64,000 bases of DNA from Paraburkholderia bonniea (GTDB lineage Bacteria > Pseudomonadota > Gammaproteobacteria > Burkholderiales > Burkholderiaceae): assembly GCF_009455625.1 (NCBI RefSeq), contig NZ_QPEQ01000001.1, positions 1,798,001 to 1,862,000 of the forward strand, written 5' to 3'. Positions within the stretch are counted from its first letter, which is position 1, and every line of letters begins with the position of its first letter. Positions 8,160 through 16,308 of the stretch are shown here, piece after piece. The notes below the pieces were generated by a model, which worked only from the letters and a program-made list of their open reading frames with translations, did no database searches and was not told where the DNA came from. The translations under genes were made by a program, and so were the position numbers.

Positions 8160-9182
8160 ATGACAGCTAATAGCACCACCATGCCTGCACCAGGTACTCA
8201 AAGCACACAGAACACTCAAAGCAGCAGTCCACTCAGCTATCTTCCTGTCAGCCTGTTCGGCGCCATCATGGGCTTATGCGGATTGGCGCTGGCCTGGCGT
8301 ATTGCCACACAACACTACGGCGTGCCTGAATGGATCAGTGAAGCGTTAAGTCTGCTGGCAGTGCTCGCGTTCAGCGCACTCGTCGTGGCTTATGCGATCA
8401 AATGGGTGTGCTCTCCAGCTGCGGTGCGCAATGAATTCCAGCATCCAGTCGCGGCGAACTTCTTCGGCACGGCAATCATTTCAATACTCCTGCTGCCTGC
8501 TGTAATCGCGCCCTGGCTGCCTCACCTGGCCCGGGTTGTATGGCTCATCGGTGCCGCGCTGATGATCGTTTTTGCCTGGCTGATCGTGAACCGCTGGACC
8601 AGCGTGCGTCAGCAAATCGCCCATGCCACGCCCGCCTGGATTATTCCGCCAGTTGGAACGCTGGATATTCCAATCGCGGGTGTGCAACTGCAATTGCCAG
8701 GTTCACTAGAGGTTTCAGTGTTCGCACTGGCGGTGGGGCTGTTTTTCACCGTGCCGGTGTTCACGATGATCCTCTCTCGCCTGATTTTCGAAGAACCGCT
8801 CCCTCCTGCGTTCCAGCCCTCGCTGCTGATCCTCGTCGCGCCGTTCGCCGTTGGCTTCTCGTCCTACGTGAATATCACCGGCCACGTCGACTTGTTTGCC
8901 AGCGCGCTCTTTTACCTGGCAGTCTTCATCTTCATGGTGCTGCTGCCGAAGATGCTGAACCTGCGAATCTGCTGCCCGTTCCGCGTCTCGTGGTGGGCCG
9001 TCAGCTTCCCGCTAGCCGCGCTGACTATCGCCAGCCTCAGGTTCGCGGCCTACCAGCAGTCTGTCGTTGCCAATGCTTATGCGATCACGATGCTGGCCTT
9101 GTGCACGCTGGTGCTTGGCGGGCTAGCCGTTCGGACACTGACAGGCATACTGCGCGGTGAATTGAAAACGCTGACGCTGTAA
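8160..9182 (+). CDS. SLAC1/TehA (TDT) family anion channel or exporter
   Basis: 340 residues with about ten hydrophobic segments after a Ser/Thr/Gln-rich, disordered ~28-residue start. The segment LPVSLFGAIMGLCGLALAWR is the conserved first helix of the SLAC1/TDT family, and GFSSYVNITGHVDLFASALFY is the later helix-pair region. Members carry small anions or C4-dicarboxylates, and TehA confers tellurite resistance in E. coli; substrate here is unknown. I chose the ATG at 8160 because GGGGGAAAG lies just upstream, although the frame is open from 7938. Confidence 0.85.
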   Translation: MTANSTTMPAPGTQSTQNTQSSSPLSYLPVSLFGAIMGLCGLALAWRIATQHYGVPEWISEALSLLAVLAFSALVVAYAIKWVCSPAAVRNEFQHPVAANFFGTAIISILLLPAVIAPWLPHLARVVWLIGAALMIVFAWLIVNRWTSVRQQIAHATPAWIIPPVGTLDIPIAGVQLQLPGSLEVSVFALAVGLFFTVPVFTMILSRLIFEEPLPPAFQPSLLILVAPFAVGFSSYVNITGHVDLFASALFYLAVFIFMVLLPKMLNLRICCPFRVSWWAVSFPLAALTIASLRFAAYQQSVVANAYAITMLALCTLVLGGLAVRTLTGILRGELKTLTL

Positions 9183-9221
9183 TCCTGGGCGGTGCGATTT
9201 GGCATGCCGCTGTGCCCAATC

Positions 9222-9255
9222 AAAAAAGCCAGCACCGTTCAGGTGCTGGCTTTTT
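9222..9255. terminator. Bidirectional Rho-independent terminator
   Basis: GCCAGCACC / GGTGCTGGC stem with a 5-base loop, A-run on the left and T-run on the right, placed between the convergent SLAC1 and KgtP genes and serving both. Confidence 0.9.
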
Positions 9256-9277
9256 CACATGCCGCGCCACAACGCCC

Positions 9278-10588
9278 TTACGGGGTGTCGCGCAGATACC
9301 CTTCTTTGGATGGATCGCGCATCTTGAGCGCCACGATGCAGGCAATCGCACACAACGCCGTGACGTACCAATAGAACATCGTTTCAACCCCAATCGACTT
9401 GAGCCAGAGCGCGACGTATTCCGCTGAGCCACCGAAGATCGCGTTCGCCAGCGCGTACGACAACCCGACACCTAGCGCCCGCACTTCTGGCGGAAACATT
9501 TCCGCCTTTATCAAGCCGCTGATCGAGGTATAAAAACTGACAATCGCCAGCGCCACCACGATCAGGCCAAACGCGGCATAGGGACTGGTGACGTCTTTCA
9601 GCGTATGCAGCAGGGGCACGGTGCCAAGCGTCGCCAGCGCGCCAAACAGAATCATCGAGCGGCGGCGGCCAATGCGGTCCGACAGCGCACCGAACAACGG
9701 CTGCATCAGCATGTAGACAAACAGCGCGGCGGTCATCACATTGCTCGCTGTCTTCGCGTGCATGCCCGCGGTATTAACCAGGTACTTCTGCATATACGTG
9801 GTGAACGTGTAAAAAATCAGCGAGCCGCCAGCGGTAAAACCCAGTACGGTCAAAAACGCCCGCTTGTGCCGCCACAGGCCGCCGATCGTGCCCGCATCCT
9901 TGCGTTGCCGGGTCGCGGCGCTGGTGGTTTCGTCCAGCGATTTGCGCAGATATAACGCCACCACGGCGGCTATCGCACCCACGACGAAAGGAATGCGCCA
10001 GCCCCAGGCTTTCAGCTCTTCAGTCGTCAGCAACTGCTGCAGGATCACCAGCACCAGCAGCGCGCAGAGCTGGCCGCCAATCAGCGTCACGTACTGAAAC
10101 GAAGCGAAGAACCCGCGACGCCCTTGCAGCGCGACTTCACTCATATAAGTGGCACTAGTGCCGTATTCACCACCGACCGATAGCCCCTGAAAGAGCCGCG
10201 CCAGCAACAGCAGCGCGGGTGCCCATACGCCAATCTGCGCGTAGGTTGGCAAGACCGCGATGACCAGCGAACCACCGCACATCATGAATACCGACACCAT
10301 CATCGCCGTCCGCCGGCCGCGTTTATCAGCCAGGCGGCCGAAGAACCAGCCGCCGATCGGGCGCATCAGAAACCCGGCAGCAAACACCCCGGCGGTGTTC
10401 AACAACTGCGTCGTCGTGTTGCCGCCAGGAAAAAAGGCCGGGGCGAAATACAGCGCACAAAACGAATAAACGTAAAAATCAAACCACTCGACGAGATTGC
10501 CTGACGAAGCACCGACGATCGCAAAAATGCGCCTCCGGGTATCGTGCTCGGTTAACCCGGTTTCAGTTACAACAGATTGGTTTGCCAT
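9278..10588 (-). CDS. kgtP: MFS metabolite:H+ symporter, alpha-ketoglutarate permease KgtP-like
   Basis: 436 residues with twelve membrane segments. The start of the transporter ([20 protein letters not shown]) and the stretches [48 protein letters not shown] and [27 protein letters not shown] are those of E. coli KgtP as I recall it, a proton symporter for 2-oxoglutarate in the metabolite:H+ (MHS) subfamily. Both loop signatures [10 protein letters not shown] and its C-half repeat [10 protein letters not shown] are intact. The start at 10588 matches the family; the frame is open 70 codons upstream. The ribosome site is weak. Confidence 0.9.
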   Translation of the reverse strand: MANQSVVTETGLTEHDTRRRIFAIVGASSGNLVEWFDFYVYSFCALYFAPAFFPGGNTTTQLLNTAGVFAAGFLMRPIGGWFFGRLADKRGRRTAMMVSVFMMCGGSLVIAVLPTYAQIGVWAPALLLLARLFQGLSVGGEYGTSATYMSEVALQGRRGFFASFQYVTLIGGQLCALLVLVILQQLLTTEELKAWGWRIPFVVGAIAAVVALYLRKSLDETTSAATRQRKDAGTIGGLWRHKRAFLTVLGFTAGGSLIFYTFTTYMQKYLVNTAGMHAKTASNVMTAALFVYMLMQPLFGALSDRIGRRRSMILFGALATLGTVPLLHTLKDVTSPYAAFGLIVVALAIVSFYTSISGLIKAEMFPPEVRALGVGLSYALANAIFGGSAEYVALWLKSIGVETMFYWYVTALCAIACIVALKMRDPSKEGYLRDTP

Positions 10589-10782
10589 GGCTGGAGTTGT
10601 TCCTTGTTTGGGACGAATAAGCCCGGCAACACACGACATTCGCGCGCAACGAGATGATTGAGTCTCAAGCTGGCGTAATACGCAATATTTGGGCTGGGCC
10701 GTATGGTAGCGGATATCGTCTAGCCCGCATCCCAGGCAAACACCGGGTAGGCAGCGCCTGTAATACGCACCCTCCGCCAATG

Positions 10783-10812
10783 CATCAGGCCAGCGCAAAG
10801 GCTGGCCTGATG
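10783..10812. terminator. Hairpin downstream of spoVR
   Basis: A 12-bp perfect inverted repeat CATCAGGCCAGC / GCTGGCCTGATG with a 6-base loop, 28 bases beyond the spoVR stop. There is no T-run, so it may be a Rho-independent terminator lacking its tail or an RNA-stabilising hairpin. Confidence 0.5.
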
Positions 10813-10839
10813 GAACTCACGCAATGCCCGATGAATTTT

Positions 10840-12477
10840 TCAGAGCCGCACGCTGGGTGCCACATAAGGACATTCATAGCGTTTTCTGAGCGTGCCGCTC
10901 TCGTCAACGCTTTCCAGATACACATCGAACTGCCAGAGGCGCGCCATATGCCGCAGCACTTCTGCGCTATCGTCCGCCAGATGCCGGTTATCGCTCATAA
11001 AGTGGCGCAAGGTCAGGCTGCGGTCACCACGGGTGTTGACGGACCAGACCTGGATATTCGGCTCGCGGTGATGCATGTCGTATTGCCGTGCCAATGCCTG
11101 GCGCACGTACTGATAACCGCTGTCGTCGTGAATCGCGGAGACTTCGAGCGCGTCGCGCGTATCGTCATCCAGCACCGAAAAAAGCCGCATTGCGCGGATC
11201 AAATGCGGCGATAAATATTGCGCGACAAAACTCTCATCCTTGAAGTTGCGCATCGCGTAATGCAGCGCGTCGAGCCAGGGGCTGCCAGCCAGCTCAGGAA
11301 ACCAGCGGCGATCTTCGTCAGTCGGTGCCTCACAGATGCGCCGGATGTCGCTCATCAGCGAGAACCCCAGCGCATATGGATTGATCCCGTTGTAATACGG
11401 CATGGTCACCGGCGGCTGGTACACCACGTTGCTGTGCGAATGCAAAAACTCCATCATGAAACCGTCGGTCAGCTTGCCCTGGCTGTACAGCGTATTGAGC
11501 AGCGTGTAATGCCAGAAGGTCGCCCAGCCTTCGTTCATCACCTGGGTTTGCCGTTGCGGATAAAAATACTGGCCAATCTTGCGCACGATGCGAATTACTT
11601 CGCGCTCCCAGGGTTCCAGCAGCGGTGCATTTTTTTCGGCGAAATACAGCAGATTTTCCTGGGGCTCAGGCGGATAGCGCTCACCAGTTTCTTCGGGCAA
11701 CGGTGTGTGCCGCGCGGGCAGCGTGCGCCAGAGCTCGTTCACCTGGGATTGCAGATACGCTTCGCGTTCGCGCCGCGCGACGGATTCTTTCGCCAGCGAG
11801 AGTTTCTGCGGGCGTTTGTAGCGGTCAACGCCGTAGTTCATCAACGCGTGGCACGAGTCGAGCAGCTCTTCAACCCGGTCCAGGCCATGACGCTCTTCGC
11901 ATTCGGCGATGTAATGCTTGGCGTACACCAGGTAATCCACAATCGCATGCGCATCGGTCCAGAGCCGGAACAGGTAATTGCCCTTGAAAAATGAATTATG
12001 TCCATACGCTGCATGCGCAATGACCAGCGCCTGCATGGTCATCGTGTTCTCTTCCATCAGATACGCGATGCACGGATTCGAATTGATCACGATTTCATAA
12101 GCCAGGCCCATCTGCCCGCGGCGATAGCTTTTTTCCGTTGCCAGAAAATGTTTGCCGAACGACCAGTGGCGGTAATTCACCGGCATGCCGACCGAGGCAT
12201 ACGCATCCATCATTTGTTCAGCGCTGATGAGTTCCAGCTGGATCGGGTAGGTGTCTAGCTGATACAGATCAGCGGCCTGGGCGATCTGCGCGTCGTAGGC
12301 TTCGATCAGCTCGAAGCTCCAGTCGGATGGGCACGGTAATGGTTGACGCAGTTGCTGCGATTGCTGCAAGGCCGCCTTTGCCGAACCTGCACGAGTGCCG
12401 TCAGATTTTGCCGGGTCCTGGATGGCGCTTAGCTTGCCGCCATCGGCTTCACGTTTCGAGGCCGTTTTTGGGTTCAT
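10840..12477 (-). CDS. ycgB: SpoVR family protein (YcgB)
   Basis: 545 residues, the usual length of the SpoVR family. After an Ala/Gln-rich ~45-residue start comes PSDWSFELIEAYDAQIAQAA, then the conserved blocks YRHWSFGKHF, EIVINSNPCIAYLMEENT, IAHAAYGHNSFFKGN and MNEGWATFWHY, rich in His and Glu. SpoVR acts in spore cortex formation in Bacillus; in Gram-negatives it belongs to the PrkA-YeaH-YcgB stress module with unknown biochemistry. Its ATG overlaps the yeaH stop by four bases (ATGA), indicating translational coupling. Confidence 0.93.
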   Translation of the reverse strand: MNPKTASKREADGGKLSAIQDPAKSDGTRAGSAKAALQQSQQLRQPLPCPSDWSFELIEAYDAQIAQAADLYQLDTYPIQLELISAEQMMDAYASVGMPVNYRHWSFGKHFLATEKSYRRGQMGLAYEIVINSNPCIAYLMEENTMTMQALVIAHAAYGHNSFFKGNYLFRLWTDAHAIVDYLVYAKHYIAECEERHGLDRVEELLDSCHALMNYGVDRYKRPQKLSLAKESVARREREAYLQSQVNELWRTLPARHTPLPEETGERYPPEPQENLLYFAEKNAPLLEPWEREVIRIVRKIGQYFYPQRQTQVMNEGWATFWHYTLLNTLYSQGKLTDGFMMEFLHSHSNVVYQPPVTMPYYNGINPYALGFSLMSDIRRICEAPTDEDRRWFPELAGSPWLDALHYAMRNFKDESFVAQYLSPHLIRAMRLFSVLDDDTRDALEVSAIHDDSGYQYVRQALARQYDMHHREPNIQVWSVNTRGDRSLTLRHFMSDNRHLADDSAEVLRHMARLWQFDVYLESVDESGTLRKRYECPYVAPSVRL

Positions 12478-13742
12478 GATGCCGCCACCTGCTTTTCAAA
12501 AAGCTCGCGGAATACCGGGTAAATATCCGCTGCTGCTTCGACCTTTTTCAGCGCCAGATGCGGCTCGCTTTGCGCCAGTTGCGTGTATTCCTGCCAGAGA
12601 TTTTGCTCTTCAGGGGTGACCTGGATATAGGCGAAATAACGGACTTTCGGCAGGATCTCATCGGCCAGAATCTTGCGGCACCTGGGAGAATCGTCGGTCC
12701 AGTTATCGCCGTCCGAGGCCTGTGCGCCATAAATATTCCACTCGGTTGGCGAATAGCGTTCGTCGATGACTTTCTGCATCATCTCAAGCGCGCTCGACAC
12801 CACCGTGCCGCCACTTTCGGTCGAATGAAAAAAGGTGTCTTCATCAACTTCTTCGGCACGCGTGTGATGCCGGATAAACACCACCTCAATGCGCTCGTAA
12901 TTACGCTTCAAAAACAGATACAGCAGGATGAAAAAACGTTTGGCCAGATCTTTGCGCTGTTCATCCATCGAACCCGAAACATCCATCAGGCAAAACATCA
13001 CCGCCTGGCTCGACGGCTGCGGTTGCTTGATGCGATTCACGTAGCGCAGGTCGAACGGGTCGATAAACGGAATGCGCCAGATGCGTCCGCGCAGATGATG
13101 AATCTCTTCTTCGAGCAGGCGAATTTCTTCGCGCCGGTCAGCCGGATCGGCTATCAATGCTTCGAGTTGCCGCTCAAGCTCATGCAATGCATTCACCAGC
13201 GGCGCGCCGAGTGCGATGCGGCGGCCCAGCGCGCTGCGCAGCGAACGCACTACATCGATATTGCTGGGGTTGCCTTCCGCAGACCAGCCCGCGCGAATAT
13301 TTTTCCAGGTGGGCACAGCCAGCAAATGGGTTTTAACCAGCCGGGGCAACTCGAGATCATCAAAAAAGTACTGCATGAATTCTTCGCGGCTGAGCTCAAA
13401 GACAAAATCGTCTTCGCCCTCGCCTTCGTTGCTGGCCTGGCCGCCGCGCCCACCGCCCCCACCTTGCGGACGCTGAATCTGGTCGCCGCGAATGTAATCG
13501 GCATTGCCCGGATGAACCATCTCGCGCCGCCCGCCCGGGCCATGCCGGAATGAGGGTTCGGCAATGTCTTTGCGGGGAATCGTAATGCTCTGACTGGTCT
13601 GAATTTCCTTGATGCTGCGGTCGCGCACCGCGTCCGCAACGGACTGACGAATGTAGTGCTTTACGCGCCGGAGAAAACGCTCACGGTTGGCAATGCTTTT
13701 ATTTTTTCCGGCCAGTCTGCGGTCGATGATTTGATGAAGCAC
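12474..13742 (-). CDS. yeaH: YeaH/YhbH family (DUF444) protein with vWA-like domain
   Basis: About 422 residues. The start IIDRRLAGKNKSIANRERFLRR is the family's N-terminal block; then a Gly-rich linker (PQGGGGGRGGQ) and a von Willebrand A-like domain with a complete MIDAS: D-V-S-G-S-M, the Thr of SGGTVVSSA and the Asp of SDGDNW. YeaH is the partner of the PrkA kinase, possibly its regulator or substrate, in stationary-phase and nitrogen-stress adaptation. I prefer GTG 13742, seven bases after AGGAG, over GTG 13748, which would sit one base from it. Confidence 0.92.
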   Translation of the reverse strand: MLHQIIDRRLAGKNKSIANRERFLRRVKHYIRQSVADAVRDRSIKEIQTSQSITIPRKDIAEPSFRHGPGGRREMVHPGNADYIRGDQIQRPQGGGGGRGGQASNEGEGEDDFVFELSREEFMQYFFDDLELPRLVKTHLLAVPTWKNIRAGWSAEGNPSNIDVVRSLRSALGRRIALGAPLVNALHELERQLEALIADPADRREEIRLLEEEIHHLRGRIWRIPFIDPFDLRYVNRIKQPQPSSQAVMFCLMDVSGSMDEQRKDLAKRFFILLYLFLKRNYERIEVVFIRHHTRAEEVDEDTFFHSTESGGTVVSSALEMMQKVIDERYSPTEWNIYGAQASDGDNWTDDSPRCRKILADEILPKVRYFAYIQVTPEEQNLWQEYTQLAQSEPHLALKKVEAAADIYPVFRELFEKQVAAS

Positions 13743-13816
13743 ATTCACTCTCCTGCGCCAGTTTCACCTGCACGCCACGCACCAGGAATGTCACGTGATG
13801 CCCCGTGTAAAACCTT

Positions 13817-13832
13817 ATGACGAGCGCGTCAT
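13817..13832. promoter_or_regulatory. Small intercistronic hairpin between prkA and yeaH
   Basis: ATGACG-AGCG-CGTCAT forms a perfect 6-bp stem with a 4-base loop in the 97-bp gap after prkA, followed by a second palindrome GTCATGAC. It may tune the prkA:yeaH transcript ratio by processing or partial termination; this is inference. Confidence 0.3.
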
Positions 13833-13839
13833 GACAACT

Positions 13840-15762
13840 TCATGATGACTTGCGCACCCGCAGATACCAGTCGCACAGGAGCCGCACCTGTTTCGGCGTA
13901 TAGCCCTTGGTGACCATCCGGTTGACGAAATCTTCATGCTTGCGCTGCTCTTCCGCCGAGCCTTTGGCATTGAATGAAATCACCGGCAACAGCTCTTCGG
14001 TATTCGAGAACATTTTCTTTTCGATCACCACGCGCAGTTTTTCGTAACTGATCCACGCGGGGTTCATCCCGGCATTGGCTGCGCGCGCGCGCAGCACGAA
14101 ATTGACGATCTCGTTGCGGAAGTCTTTGGGGTTGCTGATGCCAGCGGGTTTTTCGATTTTTTCCAGCTCAGCATTGAGTGCGGCACGATCAAAACTCTCG
14201 CCCGTGTCATGGTCACGAAACTCCTGATCCTGAATCCAGAAGTCCGCGTAAGTGACATAACGGTCGAAAATATTCTGGCCGTACTCCGAATACGATTCCA
14301 GATAAGCGGTCTGAATCTCTTTGCCGATAAATTCCGCGTACCGCGAGGCGAGCACGTCTTTGACGAAAGACAAATATTTCTGCTCGGTTTCCGGGGGAAA
14401 CTGCTCACGCTCAATCTGCTGCTCAAGCACATACATCAGATGCACCGGATTCGCGGCAATTTCGGCTGAATCGAAATTGAATACCCGCGACAAAATCTTG
14501 AACGCAAACCGGGTGGAAACACCCGTCATGCCTTCATCGACTCCGGCGAAATCACGGTACTCCTGATAAGACTTGGCTTTCGGATCGGTGTCTTTCAGGT
14601 TGTCGCCGTCATACACCTGCATCTTTGAAAACAGGCTGGAGTTTTCCGGCTCCTGCAAGCGTGTTAGCACCGCCATTTGCGCCATCATCTTCAGCGTGCC
14701 AGGCGCGCACACGGCCTGTGCCAGCGATGAATTGCGCAGCAGTTTTTCGTAAATCTTGATCTCTTCGGAATAGCGCAGGCAATACGGCACTTTGACCACG
14801 AAAATGCGGTCTAGCAGGGCTTCGTTATTGCGGTTATTGCGAAAGGCTTTCCATTCGGATTCGTTCGAGTGCGCCAGAATCACGCCTTCAAACGGAATCG
14901 CACCGAAACCCTCGGTGCCTTTGAAATTTCCTTCCTGGGTTGCCGTCAGCAACGGATGCAGCACCTTGATCGGTGCCTTGAACATTTCGACGAACTCAAG
15001 CAGGCCCTGATTGGCAAGGCACAAGCCGCCGGAATAGCTGTATGCGTCGGCATCGTCCTGAGCGTATTGCTCCAGCTTGCGGATATCGACCTTGCCGACC
15101 AGCGACGAAATATCCTGATTGTTTTCGTCACCCGGTTCGGTTTTGGCAATGCCGATTTGCCGCAGGATCGACGGATAACGCCGCACGATCCTGAACTGGC
15201 GGATATCGCCGTTGTATTCGTGCAGGCGTTTCACCGCCCATGGGCTCAGCACGCTCTTCAGATAACGCTGGGGAATCCCGTATTGCTCTTCAAGAATCGG
15301 GCCGTCTTCGTCGTAATCGAACAAGCCTAATGGCGATTCGTTCACTGGCGAGCCCTTGATTGAATAAAACGGCACACGTTCCATCAATTGTTTCAGGCGT
15401 TCAGCAATAGAGGATTTACCGCCGCCCACCGGGCCGAGTAAATACAGAATCTGTTTCTTTTCCTCCAGCCCCTGAGCGGCATGACGGAAATAAGCCACGA
15501 CTTGCTCAATCACTTCTTCCATGCCGTAAAACTCACGGAATGCGGGGTATACCTTGATCACCTTATTGGCAAAAATCCGCGATAAACGCGGATCGTTGCG
15601 GGTATCGATTTGTTCCGGCTCACCAATTGCCATGAGCATGCGCTCGCCTGCTGTGGCATACGCGACGGGATTGCTTTTGCAGAGCGTCAGATATTCTTCC
15701 AGCGAGAGTTCATCTTCTCGTGTTTTTTCAAAACGGGACGCGAAACTGCTGTAGATATCCAT
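13840..15762 (-). CDS. prkA: PrkA family serine protein kinase (YeaG)
   Basis: 640 residues, full length for the family. The AAA+ N-terminal part holds Walker A G-P-V-G-G-G-K-S-S (110-118) and the conserved FYSIKGSPVNESPLGLFD; further blocks include SYSGGLCLANQGLLEFVEMFK and AILAHSNESEWKAF-like text; the C-terminal PrkA domain carries the kinase-like region. YeaG of E. coli acts in nitrogen starvation and stress tolerance. GGAGG lies four bases before the ATG. First gene of prkA-yeaH-spoVR. E. coli yeaG depends on RpoN and RpoS; I searched the upstream minus strand for a sigma-54 box and found none. Confidence 0.95.
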   Translation of the reverse strand: MDIYSSFASRFEKTREDELSLEEYLTLCKSNPVAYATAGERMLMAIGEPEQIDTRNDPRLSRIFANKVIKVYPAFREFYGMEEVIEQVVAYFRHAAQGLEEKKQILYLLGPVGGGKSSIAERLKQLMERVPFYSIKGSPVNESPLGLFDYDEDGPILEEQYGIPQRYLKSVLSPWAVKRLHEYNGDIRQFRIVRRYPSILRQIGIAKTEPGDENNQDISSLVGKVDIRKLEQYAQDDADAYSYSGGLCLANQGLLEFVEMFKAPIKVLHPLLTATQEGNFKGTEGFGAIPFEGVILAHSNESEWKAFRNNRNNEALLDRIFVVKVPYCLRYSEEIKIYEKLLRNSSLAQAVCAPGTLKMMAQMAVLTRLQEPENSSLFSKMQVYDGDNLKDTDPKAKSYQEYRDFAGVDEGMTGVSTRFAFKILSRVFNFDSAEIAANPVHLMYVLEQQIEREQFPPETEQKYLSFVKDVLASRYAEFIGKEIQTAYLESYSEYGQNIFDRYVTYADFWIQDQEFRDHDTGESFDRAALNAELEKIEKPAGISNPKDFRNEIVNFVLRARAANAGMNPAWISYEKLRVVIEKKMFSNTEELLPVISFNAKGSAEEQRKHEDFVNRMVTKGYTPKQVRLLCDWYLRVRKSS

Positions 15763-15910
15763 ACTGCCTCCTCGCTAAAGCTGGTTTTTAAAACGCTTGG
15801 CGTCATGTGCGGCACGCGCGTCAAAAGCCTCATATCTCGAAATCATCCTAAACCCTTTTAACGCATTTTTCACGAACTACCTGCTGAAAACCGGCTTCTG
15901 TTTTTTCAGC

Positions 15911-15939
15911 TTGGAAACATCGCTTCGCTCACCTACAAT
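15911..15939 (+). promoter_or_regulatory. Strong sigma-70-type promoter divergent from prkA
   Basis: TTGGAA and TACAAT separated by exactly 17 bases. No protein gene follows on the plus strand; the transcript would instead run into the structured region 15946-16076 and stop at its terminator. Confidence 0.6.
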
Positions 15940-15945
15940 CATTCG

Positions 15946-16076
15946 CCGCGTCGTGCCGAGCCTCGGGACTACGCCCGGGTCAGTCCAGGTCAGTCCAGAT
16001 ATTAAGCCCCGGCACCAAGCCTGAATGTTGCGAGCCGCAGCCGCTCGCTGCAAACCCTGTCAGCCTCGGGGTTTTT
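15946..16076 (+). ncRNA. Candidate small RNA, about 130 nt
   Basis: A promoter at 15911-15939 leads into a GC-rich, non-coding stretch with several stems: GTGCCG/CGGCAC closing an inner domain that contains GCCTCGG/CCCGGGT, the direct repeat GTCAGTCCAG-GTCAGTCCAG (15979-15998), then the hairpin GCGAGC-cgcagcc-GCTCGC, and finally AAACCC/GGGTTT followed by TTTTT as terminator (16052-16076). Promoter, stems and terminator in register argue for a trans-acting RNA. I do not recognise it as 6S, SRP, RNase P or tmRNA. Confidence 0.5.
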
Positions 16077-16170
16077 CCTCACGGGCAAACGCTAGCGCAC
16101 CATCACATCCTGTCAACGCATCACCCTGGTGGCACCCAGCGGTGCCCCAGCGGTTTGAGCCAGCCCCATA

Positions 16171-16207
16171 AAAAAAGCTACCGTTGCTCGCGCAAAGGTA
16201 GCTTTTT
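16171..16207. terminator. Bidirectional Rho-independent terminator
   Basis: AAAAAAGCTACC / GGTAGCTTTTT with an inner TTGC/GCAA stem. It lies 100 bases after the chemoreceptor stop (minus strand), and also backs up the candidate sRNA from the other side. Confidence 0.85.
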
Positions 16208-16308
16208 CCAACCTGTGAATGTGTCGCTGTTGCTTGCCGTTTGCGTTGCGCCAGTTTGACCTGTTTACCCGTTTAGACCGCGTGTATTGCGCTGGCACGC
16301 CGCGCAGG

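Noticed and set aside
12558..13553. 331-codon plus-strand open frame opposite yeaH
   Set aside because: Antisense shadow of a clearly conserved gene; no ribosome site and no family pattern.
15763..15950. Sigma-54 promoter for prkA, as for E. coli yeaG
   Set aside because: No GG-N10-GC element with the right flanks on the minus strand.
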